Of a stretch of 64,000 nt of DNA, positions 9,351-19,364 are shown one piece after another; the first letter of the stretch is position 1, and each line of letters opens with the position of its first letter. Under the pieces are notes generated by a model, which was given only the letters and a program-made list of their open reading frames with translations, did no database searches and was not told where the DNA came from. Made by a program: the position numbers and the translations under genes. Origin of the DNA: Pacificispira spongiicola (GTDB lineage Bacteria; Pseudomonadota; Alphaproteobacteria; UBA8366; Aestuariispiraceae); contig NZ_JABBNT010000001.1 in assembly GCF_012926505.1 (NCBI RefSeq), forward strand, positions 1,054,001 to 1,118,000, written 5' to 3'.

Positions 9351-10676
9351 CTATTCCGTCTTTACCATGTCGAAAGCATAGGGCGCGGGGACGTCGTCGA
9401 ACGGCCCGCCGAAGATCGGCCCGGCACAGTAGTCGACATGGCTGTCCGCCAGTTGTTGGAAAGCATGGTCGTCCGTGACGCCGGTGACGCCCGCGAAGCC
9501 GCCCATCGCCTTCGTCCGTTCCGCCGCCGTGAAGACCCAGCGCAGGTCTTCCTTGGACGGATTGCGGTGCAGGCGGACGAAGACGCCGGGAATGCCGCCT
9601 TCATGCAGGCGGCGCAGGATTTGCGCCAGATCCGTGGACAGCTTGTGCGGGATGATCAGGGCGCTCAATTTATTCGTCAGGTGCCGCAATTGGCCCGTGA
9701 CGTCGCGCAGGCGGCCTTCGGGAACGCCGTCCGGGATATGCATGATATTGGGGAACAGCCGCCGCCCGACCTGTTCCGGCAGTTTCTGGAGGATCGGCAG
9801 CAGCGCCGCCTGCCCCTTGCGGCTGGCCAGGGTTTCGAAATGGATATTCGGGGCCAGGAAATTCGATTCCCCGCGCAGCAGACTTTCCGACAGCTTCAAC
9901 AGCCCCCGTTCCATCGACGCGACGTCCAATTCGATGATGGTATCCGTTTCCGGCTCCCGTCCCAGAACCGAATAGTTCCACAGCGGCCGGTCCGGCGTGC
10001 CGGACTGACGCATCGGGATGCAATGGAACATGTGGACCAGTCTTTCGCTGACCCGCCAGACGGGCAGGAACTTGAAGACGATCGGTTCGTCCTCGATCAG
10101 GGCCAGCCGCTTCATCAGGTCGGAATGGTCCTGATCCACCGCCATGCGAATTTTGCGCAACTCCTCTTCCGGCGCGAAACCGATCGGCGCCGCCGTGGGC
10201 GCGGGATGCGGCGAGACCCCGATCAATTGCACATGCGCCTTGCCGCGCAGGGTCTCCAGCACTGCGTAGGGGTCCTCTGCCTTATCCAGTTTCAGGCCTT
10301 CCGCCGTCTTGACCACGCCGCTGACGGTCAGGCCCTTGGCGAAATCCTGACCAAACAGGGCCTTGCTGACCGCCGCCGCGATCCCGGCGGAAATCGCCAC
10401 GGCCTTGTCGCGGTCCGTATCGGCGAAGAAGATCAGAAAGGACGCGTCCCGGCATTTGATATAGCGGTCCTTGGGATCGCAAAGCTGGGTAATCGCCTTT
10501 TCGATCAGACTGGCGACCAGCCCTTCCGTCCGGGCCCATTTCTCTTCGCCCAGTTTCTTGCGGACCTCATCCACACCGATGCAGACGATCTGACCCAGCT
10601 TCAAACCGGACAGAGAGCCCATGGCTTGAAGCGCTTCCAGCACCTCGTTCGTATATTCCAGCCGCTTTGCCTGCAC
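9351..10676 (-). CDS. Degenerate GGDEF/EAL-like protein, paralogue A
   Basis: A 441-aa soluble protein, paralogous over its whole length to the gene at 10827-12197. Residues about 25-135 resemble a nucleotide-cyclase fold, with RDASFLIFF (76-84) where an active enzyme has GGDEF followed by hydrophobic residues. The C-terminal half resembles an EAL domain: a FLPVWRV strand, and near the end AGVTGVTDD (395-403) and VDYCAGPIFGG (414-424), which align by eye with the AEGVET and cdyxQGY signatures. The catalytic EAL, DDFG and metal-binding residues are not present, so an inactive c-di-GMP-type receptor or scaffold is suggested. Start is GTG. This fold call is inference by pattern; a profile search would settle it. 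It is probably transcribed separately from its twin, which lies 150 bases upstream. Confidence 0.5.
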   Translation of the reverse strand: MQAKRLEYTNEVLEALQAMGSLSGLKLGQIVCIGVDEVRKKLGEEKWARTEGLVASLIEKAITQLCDPKDRYIKCRDASFLIFFADTDRDKAVAISAGIAAAVSKALFGQDFAKGLTVSGVVKTAEGLKLDKAEDPYAVLETLRGKAHVQLIGVSPHPAPTAAPIGFAPEEELRKIRMAVDQDHSDLMKRLALIEDEPIVFKFLPVWRVSERLVHMFHCIPMRQSGTPDRPLWNYSVLGREPETDTIIELDVASMERGLLKLSESLLRGESNFLAPNIHFETLASRKGQAALLPILQKLPEQVGRRLFPNIMHIPDGVPEGRLRDVTGQLRHLTNKLSALIIPHKLSTDLAQILRRLHEGGIPGVFVRLHRNPSKEDLRWVFTAAERTKAMGGFAGVTGVTDDHAFQQLADSHVDYCAGPIFGGPFDDVPAPYAFDMVKTE

Positions 10677-10826
10677 CGTGTTCCCTCAACGCGCATAGCC
10701 GTTTCTTCGGCATACGCCAAAAGACTATCATAGCGGGAATTCAATAAAACCTTTTCGAGAAAACCCGACCGTATTTGAAAAACAATATTTATAAATAGTC
10801 TCGCGGCTGCGACGTCGGCCCGCTCG

Positions 10827-12197
10827 TTATCGACCGGAACCGGTATTGGTTTCGAGATTCCCGGCACCATAGGGGAACGGTGTCGGGATATCGTCGAACG
10901 GACCACCGAAAACCGGACCGCCGCAGAAATCCAACTGACTATAAGCGAGTTCCATCAAGGTCTTGTCGTCCGCGACCCCGGTCGCACCGGCGACACCGCC
11001 CAGCTTCTTCGTCTGTTCCGCCACGTCTGCCGTCCATTTCAACTGCGCCTTGGTCGGCTTGTCGCGCAGACGGATGAAAACGCTCGGAATGCCGCTGGCA
11101 TTCATTCGTCGCAATAACGACGTAAAGTCGCGCTCCATTTTTTCCGGGTCGATAAGCACGCTTGGCAGGTTCATGACCTTCCTGATCTGGGAAATCACGT
11201 CGCGCAGACGCCCCTCCGGGATGCCCGGCGGGATGTGCATGATGTTCGGAAAGACGCGTTGCAGAATTTGCGGCGGCAAATGGCCCAGAAAGTCGTGAAC
11301 CTCTTCCTTTCCCTTCTTGCTGGCCAATGTCTCGAAATGAAGATTCAACGCCAGAAAGGTCGAGTGTCCCGCAATAAGACTGTCCGTGAGCTTCAGCAAT
11401 CCCCGCTCCATAACCGCGAGGTCCAGATCGACGATGTCTTCCAGTTCCGGCTCACTTCCCAGAACGGAATAGTTCCAAATCGGTTCCCCTGAAATCGCCG
11501 ATTCTTTAGAGGGTACGCAGAGGAAAGTGCGCACCATCCGTTCCCGGACCCGCCATACCGGTAGGAATTTGAATTCGATCGGTGAATCCTCGAATTTAGA
11601 CAACTTTCCCAATAAGTCCGTTCGGTCCTGGGAAAACGCCAGCCGCGCCTTCTTGATTTCACCGGGTTTCTTAATCTGCGATTTCGACAATTCGTCGATA
11701 GCGGCCATCGTCGACTGCCCGGCAACTCGACCGGCGTCGCCGAGCACCAGTTTTTCCGCCTTGCGTTGCAGTTCCTCCAAGACATCGTAAGGATTGCGGC
11801 CCTGATCCAGCTTCACGCCTTCGGGGGTGCTGACCACCCCACGCACCGTCAACCCGCCCATGTCTTCCTGGCCGAACAGCGCATCGTTCACCGATGCCGC
11901 GACGGACGCGGAAATCGCCACGGCCCGGTCATGGTCGGGATTGGCAAAAAAAATCAGAAAGGAAGCGTCCCGGCATTTAAAAAACCGGTCTTCGGGGCTG
12001 CACTTCTCCAAAATCGTTTTTTCGATCAATTTGGAGACAAGTTCTTCTGTTTTCGCCCATTTCCCGTCGCCCAGTGCCGCCTTGACCTCATCGACACCGA
12101 TGCAAATGATCTGCCCGAGCTTTAGATCGGACAGGGCCCCCATCGACGTCAGGGTTTCCAGGACTTCGTTTGAATATTCCAGTCGTTTTGCCGGCAA
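10827..12197 (-). CDS. Degenerate GGDEF/EAL-like protein, paralogue B
   Basis: A 456-aa paralogue of the preceding gene, in tandem and on the same strand. Shared landmarks include the N-terminus (AKRLEYxNEVLExL), the KLGQIxCIGVDEV strand, a KCRDASFLIFFA segment replacing GGDEF, a FKFLPVWRVxER strand and an EAL-like end (ATGVADDKTLMELA, then FCGGPVFGGPFDDIPTPFPYG). A middle insert relative to paralogue A adds about 15 residues. As in A, the residues needed for c-di-GMP synthesis or hydrolysis are missing. The start is TTG, with CGGAG eleven bases upstream. The divergence between the two copies suggests an old duplication. No function is known to me; a regulatory or receptor role is inferred only from fold similarity. 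Confidence 0.5.
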   Translation of the reverse strand: MPAKRLEYSNEVLETLTSMGALSDLKLGQIICIGVDEVKAALGDGKWAKTEELVSKLIEKTILEKCSPEDRFFKCRDASFLIFFANPDHDRAVAISASVAASVNDALFGQEDMGGLTVRGVVSTPEGVKLDQGRNPYDVLEELQRKAEKLVLGDAGRVAGQSTMAAIDELSKSQIKKPGEIKKARLAFSQDRTDLLGKLSKFEDSPIEFKFLPVWRVRERMVRTFLCVPSKESAISGEPIWNYSVLGSEPELEDIVDLDLAVMERGLLKLTDSLIAGHSTFLALNLHFETLASKKGKEEVHDFLGHLPPQILQRVFPNIMHIPPGIPEGRLRDVISQIRKVMNLPSVLIDPEKMERDFTSLLRRMNASGIPSVFIRLRDKPTKAQLKWTADVAEQTKKLGGVAGATGVADDKTLMELAYSQLDFCGGPVFGGPFDDIPTPFPYGAGNLETNTGSGR

Positions 12198-12387
12198 TCT
12201 ACATCTCCGGACATCGCGTGCATGGCGGGAACCGCATCAAATCGTCAACTTACCGTAACACAACTCATTGATCGGCACACGTCCCCGAAGGGAACGGCCG
12301 CCGCGGGGTCTGCGAACCGCCGGATTCCGCTTCGGCGACCATGACTGACAACTTGCAGGGCGTGCGGTTCGCGGCTACATCAGCGCC

Positions 12388-13284
12388 ATGACAACCGTAT
12401 ACAAAACAATCCTGATTCTGCCCGACGAGGCCTCGGTCGTGCCGTTTCAGCTTGCCGTGGAAGACTACAGCCTGGGCACCGCCGCCTTCGAATGGGAAGG
12501 CGGGCCGTCCTGGTCGCTGGAATTCTATACTGAAGGCATGCCGCCGATGGTCGATCTGGCACCGCGCCTGGCGCAGGCCGCGACGGAAGCCGGGGTGCCG
12601 AATCCGGACCCGATCGTCGCCCCCCTGCCGGAAATCGACTGGGTGACGGAAAATCAGAAAAGCTTTCAGCCGATCCGCGCCGGGCGGTTCTATGTGCATC
12701 AGCAGTTTCAGACGGAAAGGCCGCCGTCGGGCACGGTGCCGCTCTTGGTCAATGCGGGTACGGCCTTCGGCACGGGGACCCATGCGACGACATGGGGCTG
12801 TCTGATGCTGATCGACGGGCTGATCCGCCAGCGGGTGACGGTGAAGCGGGCACTGGACCTGGGATGCGGCACCGCGATCCTGGCCATGGGCATGGTGAAG
12901 GGCCACCTGTCCCGCCGGGTGATCGGCAGCGATATAGATCCGGAAGCCGTTCGTGTGGCGCGCGAGAACGCCGTCTTGAACGGCACCCACGGGCCGAAAC
13001 TGAAACTGGCGACCGCGCCGGGCCTGACCCATCCGGTGATCCGGGACGGGGGGCCGTACGATCTGATCGTGGCGAATATCCTGGCGCGCCCCTTGATGAC
13101 CCTGTCCCGGGACATCTGCCGCGCCATGACGCCCAACGGGCGCCTGATCCTGTCCGGACTGCTGATCGAACAGGAAGCGATGGTCCTGTCCGCCTACCGC
13201 ATGCAGGGGTTGAGCCTGCACGGTCGGCTTAGGCGGGACGGCTGGTCGGCGCTGCTGTTGCGGCGCGGACCAGCGTCCCGGTAA
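12388..13284 (+). CDS. prmA: Ribosomal protein L11 methyltransferase
   Basis: A 298-aa SAM-dependent methyltransferase that trimethylates ribosomal protein L11. Family landmarks are the NAGTAFGTGTHATT segment (122-135) and the SAM-binding LDLGCGTA motif (156-163), followed by an SDIDPEAV acidic loop and VANILARPL, the NIL-type motif expected after strand 4. Length matches PrmA. The N-terminal ~80 residues form the substrate-recognition domain and are divergent, as is usual in alphaproteobacteria. It is divergent from the degenerate GGDEF/EAL-like pair, sharing a 190-base upstream region, and convergent with the small gene at 13317. Confidence 0.9.
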   Translation: MTTVYKTILILPDEASVVPFQLAVEDYSLGTAAFEWEGGPSWSLEFYTEGMPPMVDLAPRLAQAATEAGVPNPDPIVAPLPEIDWVTENQKSFQPIRAGRFYVHQQFQTERPPSGTVPLLVNAGTAFGTGTHATTWGCLMLIDGLIRQRVTVKRALDLGCGTAILAMGMVKGHLSRRVIGSDIDPEAVRVARENAVLNGTHGPKLKLATAPGLTHPVIRDGGPYDLIVANILARPLMTLSRDICRAMTPNGRLILSGLLIEQEAMVLSAYRMQGLSLHGRLRRDGWSALLLRRGPASR

Positions 13285-13316
13285 GCTGTCGGCGACCGGG
13301 CGTTAGCGGGCCGTTT

Positions 13317-13499
13317 TTAGCGGGCCGCGGTCGCCGGGCCGGCGCCTTGCGTGTGCAGAACTCCGCGCAGTCCGCGGAACATGGTCCCGAACAGACCACG
13401 GATTGCCTGCGCGCGCATCACATGCGCCTGCTCAATGACCGCATTCAGTTCGGTCGCCGAAAGAGGGCGGTAGTGATCGTAGAGGTTATCGTGAGCCAT
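13317..13499 (-). CDS. Small DUF1127-like protein, 60 aa
   Basis: A 60-residue basic, probably helical protein. Its middle (VMRAQAIRGLFGTMFRGLRG) resembles short Arg-rich DUF1127-type proteins that are common in alphaproteobacteria, but the match is not strong. It is believed real because a very good AAGGAGA Shine-Dalgarno sits at proper spacing before the ATG at 13499. The end of the gene overlaps an 11-base direct repeat (TTAGCGGGCCG at 13303-13313 and 13317-13327). It is divergent from the LysR gene and may be its target, which is inference from position only. Confidence 0.6.
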   Translation of the reverse strand: MAHDNLYDHYRPLSATELNAVIEQAHVMRAQAIRGLFGTMFRGLRGVLHTQGAGPATAAR

Positions 13500-13592
13500 T
13501 GTTCAAGTCTCCTTAATCGGATCTGCCAACATCCAGTTCCGGATGCCTTCATCCGCTTTTGATGTTGCAGTGCACAATGAGATAGTATGATT

Positions 13593-13626
13593 TCGCAGTT
13601 GCGATAAGATGGGTTCGAGTTGAACC
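13593..13626. promoter_or_regulatory. Inverted repeats between small gene and LysR gene
   Basis: Two short inverted repeats lie in the divergent promoter region: TCGCA-GT-TGCGA (13593-13604) and GGTTC-GAGTT-GAACC (13612-13626). LysR regulators usually bind dyads close to their own gene, so either may be an operator for the LysR protein starting at 13652. Seen by eye; binding not shown. Confidence 0.35.
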
Positions 13627-13651
13627 GTTTGTTCGGTAGAGGAAAAAATAG

Positions 13652-14572
13652 ATGGATCTTGCACCGCAGATGATTCTCTTCGCCAAAGTGGTCGAAGAAG
13701 GCGGTTTTTCGGCGGCGGCGCGGCGCGAGGGGCTGACCCCGTCCGCGATCAGCAAACAGATCGGACAGTTGGAAGACCGATTGGGCGTGCGATTGCTGCA
13801 CCGCTCTACCCGGCGCATGTCGCTGACCGAGGAAGGCAAGCTGTTCTACGAACGCTGCGTCGAAATATCGAAGAAGGTCGCCGATGCGGAGGAAGAAATC
13901 GTCTCCCTGGGCGACCATCCGCAGGGATTGCTGCGCATCGCGGCCACGGTCGCCTTCGGCAAGACGCAGTTGCTGCCGATCCTGACGGAATTCCTGCGCC
14001 AGAATGAAGACGTCCGAATTTCCCTGGAACTGACGGACCGACCGATCGATCTGGTCGCGGACGAGGTCGATGTCGCCATCCGCTTCGCCGAACAGATTGA
14101 GGATTCCAGCAGTATCGTGCGCAAGATCGCCAATAACCGGCGAGTCTGCTGCGCCGCGCCCAGCTATGTTGAACGGTTCGGCTATCCCGAAACCCCGGCG
14201 GATTTGCTGAAGCACAATTGCCTGACCATGACGATCATGTCCCGCTGGAACGAATGGGAGCTGGATACGCCGACCGGGCGCGTTTCTTATAAGGTTTCGG
14301 GGAATTTCCAGGCGAACAGCGCGGACGCGGTCTATCACGCGGCGCTGGCCGGGATCGGCATCGCGCGTCTGTCGACCTATCTAATCGGGGAAGACATCGC
14401 CGCCGGGCGTCTGGTCCGTATCCTGCCGGATCATGTGTTCGAGGAATCGTCACTGCTGGCCGTCTATTCCGACCGGCACAATCTGGCGCCGAAGACCCGG
14501 GCTTTCGTGGATTATCTGGCGAAGGCGTTCTCCGGCACCCCGCCGTGGGAGCGCGGCGCCAACAGTCTTTAA
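13652..14572 (+). CDS. LysR-family transcriptional regulator
   Basis: A 306-aa LTTR. Residues 1-60 carry the winged helix-turn-helix (FSAAARREGLTPSAISKQIGQLE), and the rest is the periplasmic-binding-like effector domain. It resembles the large group typified by E. coli YhjC/DmlR-like regulators, with a LLHRSTRRMSLTEEG segment at the end of the wing. The effector is unknown. It is divergent from the 60-aa gene, with inverted repeats in the shared promoter. LTTRs commonly regulate the divergent neighbour. Confidence 0.9.
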   Translation: MDLAPQMILFAKVVEEGGFSAAARREGLTPSAISKQIGQLEDRLGVRLLHRSTRRMSLTEEGKLFYERCVEISKKVADAEEEIVSLGDHPQGLLRIAATVAFGKTQLLPILTEFLRQNEDVRISLELTDRPIDLVADEVDVAIRFAEQIEDSSSIVRKIANNRRVCCAAPSYVERFGYPETPADLLKHNCLTMTIMSRWNEWELDTPTGRVSYKVSGNFQANSADAVYHAALAGIGIARLSTYLIGEDIAAGRLVRILPDHVFEESSLLAVYSDRHNLAPKTRAFVDYLAKAFSGTPPWERGANSL

Positions 14573-14603
14573 GTCGGTTTAAGCAGCGTGGGACGACAGA
14601 CTG

Positions 14604-15176
14604 TCAGCGACTGGCGCGGGCGACGGCGGTTTCCGGCGTCGCGGCTGGAACCAGCATGCCTTGCTTGTCTTCCGGCAGGTCCAGGGTGATGAAACCCTGT
14701 GTACCCGTCTCCGTATTGCCGACGGGGACGATCGCCCTGTAATACGCGGGCGTGCGCAGTCCCTCCCCTTCATACCGGGTCACACCGACATAGAATCGGG
14801 GATTGTCGCGCAGGTCGCGGTAAATTTTTAGAAACATTTTCGCCACGATCGGTGCGAATTCGGATACCCACCGTCCCTGCATCGGGCAATTCGCGGCATA
14901 GGCGATGCGTTCGCCATAGATGCGATAGCGGAAATCGTCGCGTTCCACGGAAATTTCTATTTTGTGGATATATCCGACAAGGGCGAACAAGCCGTCGATC
15001 GGCACGGATTTCGGCAAGAACCCGTCGACAGCGTTGCGATTGAACCAGTCATGCATGAACCGCTGTTCTGCACACCAATCGGCAGGATCGGTCAGTTCGT
15101 CTTCATGGGCCCTCGAACACAGTTCGAAATCGGCCTGAAGACCGTTTTCTGAACCATACATATAGAAACGCGCCAT
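14604..15176 (-). CDS. PAS_5-type (PAS-like) sensory protein
   Basis: A 190-aa soluble protein. The central part (about 70-160: LFALVGYIHKIEISVERDD, YRIYGERIA, and a VGVTRYEGEG / YYRAIVPVG core) resembles the PAS_5 family (PF07310), single-domain PAS-like proteins common in Rhodospirillales and Rhizobiales, with no attached output domain. Function is unknown; they probably bind a small ligand or partner. The ATG at 15176 is chosen; a longer reading would add a Cys/Ile-rich leader overlapping the putative promoter. A second member lies at 50775. It is divergent from dnaK. Confidence 0.65.
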   Translation of the reverse strand: MARFYMYGSENGLQADFELCSRAHEDELTDPADWCAEQRFMHDWFNRNAVDGFLPKSVPIDGLFALVGYIHKIEISVERDDFRYRIYGERIAYAANCPMQGRWVSEFAPIVAKMFLKIYRDLRDNPRFYVGVTRYEGEGLRTPAYYRAIVPVGNTETGTQGFITLDLPEDKQGMLVPAATPETAVARASR

Positions 15177-15207
15177 GAACCGCCCCCGATCCCTTCCAAG
15201 CAGATAT

Positions 15208-15225
15208 TCGGATATCACAATCCGA
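15208..15225. promoter_or_regulatory. Inverted repeat TCGGAT-N6-ATCCGA
   Basis: A perfect 6-6-6 dyad lies 32 bases upstream of the PAS_5-type gene start and about 270 bases from dnaK. Position fits an operator for the PAS_5-type gene. No regulator can be assigned. Confidence 0.35.
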
Positions 15226-15336
15226 TATATAACTCTAGTAGAAATACAAAACACGACACATGGTTGTGGTAGGTTATCGCTGAACCCGCCCCGCCTGTCC
15301 AATGCCTCACCGTCGACCGCCACTTTTAATGGGATG

Positions 15337-15366
15337 GTTGCAGGCACGTGGCGGTGATCCTATATA
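15337..15366 (+). promoter_or_regulatory. Candidate heat-shock (RpoH) promoter of dnaK
   Basis: GTTG at 15337-15340 and CCTATATA at 15359-15366 are 18 bases apart, close to the alphaproteobacterial sigma-32 pattern (CTTG, 17-18 bases, CYTATNT). It lies about 130 bases before dnaK. Between promoter and gene, an outer CCTCG/CGAGG pair (15398-15402, 15429-15433) encloses an inner CGGAAC/GTTCCG pair (15414-15426), so the leader can fold into a nested hairpin. The rest of 15177-15495 holds no gene that I can see. Confidence 0.45.
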
Positions 15367-15495
15367 CCCGTCGGAGATTGATCGTTCCGAAATCCCGCCT
15401 CGGGTCCAACCATCGGAACGGTTCCGTACGAGGGGCATCCAAGCGACGCTGACAGTTCAGGTCCGGCGATGCCCGCTTAGCAAAGGAGGATTAGC

Positions 15496-17412
<1,917 letters not shown>

Positions 17413-17428
17413 CCAGGATTAGGGTGGG

Positions 17429-17468
17429 CCCCGCCGGATGGAGAAATCTTCCGGCGGGGTTCTCCTTT
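17429..17468 (+). terminator. Hairpin between dnaK and dnaJ
   Basis: CCCCGCCGGA (17429-17438) and TCCGGCGGGG (17450-17459) form a perfect 10-bp GC stem, followed by TTCTCCTTT. The T-run is weak, so it may act as a partial terminator or 3' mRNA stabiliser that lowers dnaJ relative to dnaK, as is known in other bacteria. Confidence 0.6.
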
Positions 17469-17479
17469 AGGAGGGGATG

Positions 17480-18643
17480 ATGTCCAAACGCGATTTCTAC
17501 GAAATTCTCGGCGTCCAGAAGGGCGCGTCGGCGGACGAACTGAAAAAGGCGTACCGCAAACTGGCCATGCAATATCACCCGGACCGCAATCCGGGCGACG
17601 CGGAAGCGGAAGCCAAGTTCAAGGAAGTCGGCGAGGCCTATGAAGTCCTGAAGGACGAACAGAAGCGCGCGGCCTATGACCGCTTCGGACACGAAGCGTT
17701 CGAACAGGGCGGCGGTTTCGGTGGAGCAGGCGGCTTCCGTCACGCGTCCGGCGGGGCCGGGTTCGGCGGATTCACCGATATCTTCGAGGAAATGTTCGGC
17801 GATTTCATGGGCGGTGGCGGCGGTGGCCGCGGCCGAGGTGGCCAGCGGTCCGGGCGCGGGTCCGATCAGCGCTATAACCTCGAAATCTCGCTGGAAGACG
17901 CCTTCAAGGGCCGGTCGGTCGAAATCAAGGTGCCGACGGCGGTTTCCTGCGATTCCTGTAACGGCACCGGCGCGGAAGACGGCGCGCAGCCCGTCACCTG
18001 TCCGACCTGCGGCGGCGACGGTAAGGTCCGCGCCAGCCAGGGTTTCTTCACGGTGGAACGCACCTGCCCGACCTGCCATGGCCAGGGGTCGACCATCGAC
18101 AAGCCCTGCCGCAAATGCTCCGGCTCAGGCCGCATGCACAAGGACAAGACGCTCAACGTCACGATCCCGAAAGGGGTGGAGGAAGGCAACCGCATCCGCC
18201 TGACGGGCGAGGGCGAGGCCGGCCTGCGCGGCGCACCGGCGGGGGATTTGTATATCTTCCTGACCATCGCCCCGCACCGCCTGTTCGAACGCGACGGCGC
18301 GCATCTGTTCTGCCGCGTGCCGATTTCCATGGCCGATGCGGCCCTGGGCGGCGAAATCGAGGTCCCGACCATCGACGGCGGCCGCGCCAAGGTAAAGGTC
18401 CCGGAAGGCACCCAGGCCGGACAGCGCTTCCGCCTGCGCGGCAAGGGCATGCCGGTCCTGCACGGCGAACAACGCGGCGACATGTTCATCGAACTGTCCG
18501 TCGAAACGCCGGTCAACCTGTCCAAGCGTCAAAAGGAACTTCTCAAGGAGTTTCGCGACGAAGGAAAGGGCAAGAATACCAGCCCCGAAAGCGAAGGCTT
18601 CTTCGCCAAGGTCAAGGAATTCTGGGACGACCTGACGGAGTAA
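17480..18643 (+). CDS. dnaJ: Chaperone DnaJ (Hsp40)
   Basis: A 387-aa type I DnaJ. The J domain (1-70) carries the HPD tripeptide in YHPDRNPGD, a Gly/Phe-rich linker spans about 75-130, and four zinc-binding CxxCxGxG-type repeats follow ([32 protein letters not shown]). It stimulates DnaK ATPase and delivers substrates. Of two adjacent ATGs (17477 and 17480), the second is better spaced from the AGGAGG sequence and gives the usual MSKRD start. Confidence 0.98.
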   Translation: MSKRDFYEILGVQKGASADELKKAYRKLAMQYHPDRNPGDAEAEAKFKEVGEAYEVLKDEQKRAAYDRFGHEAFEQGGGFGGAGGFRHASGGAGFGGFTDIFEEMFGDFMGGGGGGRGRGGQRSGRGSDQRYNLEISLEDAFKGRSVEIKVPTAVSCDSCNGTGAEDGAQPVTCPTCGGDGKVRASQGFFTVERTCPTCHGQGSTIDKPCRKCSGSGRMHKDKTLNVTIPKGVEEGNRIRLTGEGEAGLRGAPAGDLYIFLTIAPHRLFERDGAHLFCRVPISMADAALGGEIEVPTIDGGRAKVKVPEGTQAGQRFRLRGKGMPVLHGEQRGDMFIELSVETPVNLSKRQKELLKEFRDEGKGKNTSPESEGFFAKVKEFWDDLTE

Positions 18644-18655
18644 GGGAAACGGCGC

Positions 18656-19261
18656 CTATACGCTCGGCATATAGGCCGAGACGGCGCCGATCGCCCGTTC
18701 CACGTATTCTTCCTTCTGCCCGACCGGGGCGACATAGTGGATCGCCGCTTCGGCATCCGCCTTCGACGCGCCGCGCATCAGGACCCAGGCCGCCAAGTAT
18801 TGGGAGGCGAGGCAACCGCCCGCCGTGGCGATATTGCCCTCCGCATAGAACGGCTGGTCCAGAACCTTTACCCCGGCTTCCACGACCCAAGGCTTTGTCG
18901 TCAGGTCCGTACAGGCCGGACGGTCGCCCAACAGGCTCAGTTTCGCCAGCAGCAGCGTCCCGGAACATTGCGCGCCGATAATCTGGCGGTCGGGATCGAG
19001 GGTGATGCGGCTGAGGATACTGTCGTCCTGTGCCACGTCGCGCGTTTTCATGCCGCTGCCGAACAGGACGGCATCCGCCTGCGCCGCGAATTCCAGGGGC
19101 TGTTCCGCCTGCACCGTCACCCCGTTCATGGAGGTCACCGTTTCCGTCGGACAGGTGATATGCGCCTTCCATCCCGCCGGTTTCATCCGGTTCAGGATTC
19201 CGGCGGCGACGAAGGAGTCCAACTCGTTGAACCCGTTAAAGGTCAGAATGGCGATCTGCAC
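18656..19261 (-). CDS. DJ-1/PfpI-family protein
   Basis: A 201-aa single-domain protein of the class I glutamine amidotransferase-like/DJ-1 superfamily. The nucleophile elbow GAQCSGT places Cys99 at the expected site, and Glu13 in the early NELD turn may be the partner acid. Substrate is not known; relatives are isonitrile hydratases, glyoxalase III-like enzymes or stress proteins. The gene is convergent with dnaJ and upstream of the AraC gene on the same strand. It is part of a small accessory insert between dnaJ and dapB. Confidence 0.82.
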   Translation of the reverse strand: MQIAILTFNGFNELDSFVAAGILNRMKPAGWKAHITCPTETVTSMNGVTVQAEQPLEFAAQADAVLFGSGMKTRDVAQDDSILSRITLDPDRQIIGAQCSGTLLLAKLSLLGDRPACTDLTTKPWVVEAGVKVLDQPFYAEGNIATAGGCLASQYLAAWVLMRGASKADAEAAIHYVAPVGQKEEYVERAIGAVSAYMPSV

Positions 19262-19364
19262 GGGCTTTTCCTGTCGACGTTTCGGCCTTTCGCCACAGGA
19301 TGTCCCGCCCGCCGGACGGAACGCAACGACTGCATTGTCCCTCTGACAATTTAGGAATTTGGGG

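Noticed and set aside
9438-10733. Plus-strand frame opposite paralogue A
   Set aside because: The minus-strand frame is conserved with paralogue B over its full length, so the plus-strand frame is a shadow.
13612-13626. tRNA T-loop-like sequence GGTTCGAGTTGAACC
   Set aside because: No acceptor stem, anticodon arm or CCA-proximal stem fits around it; it is better explained as an operator-like dyad.
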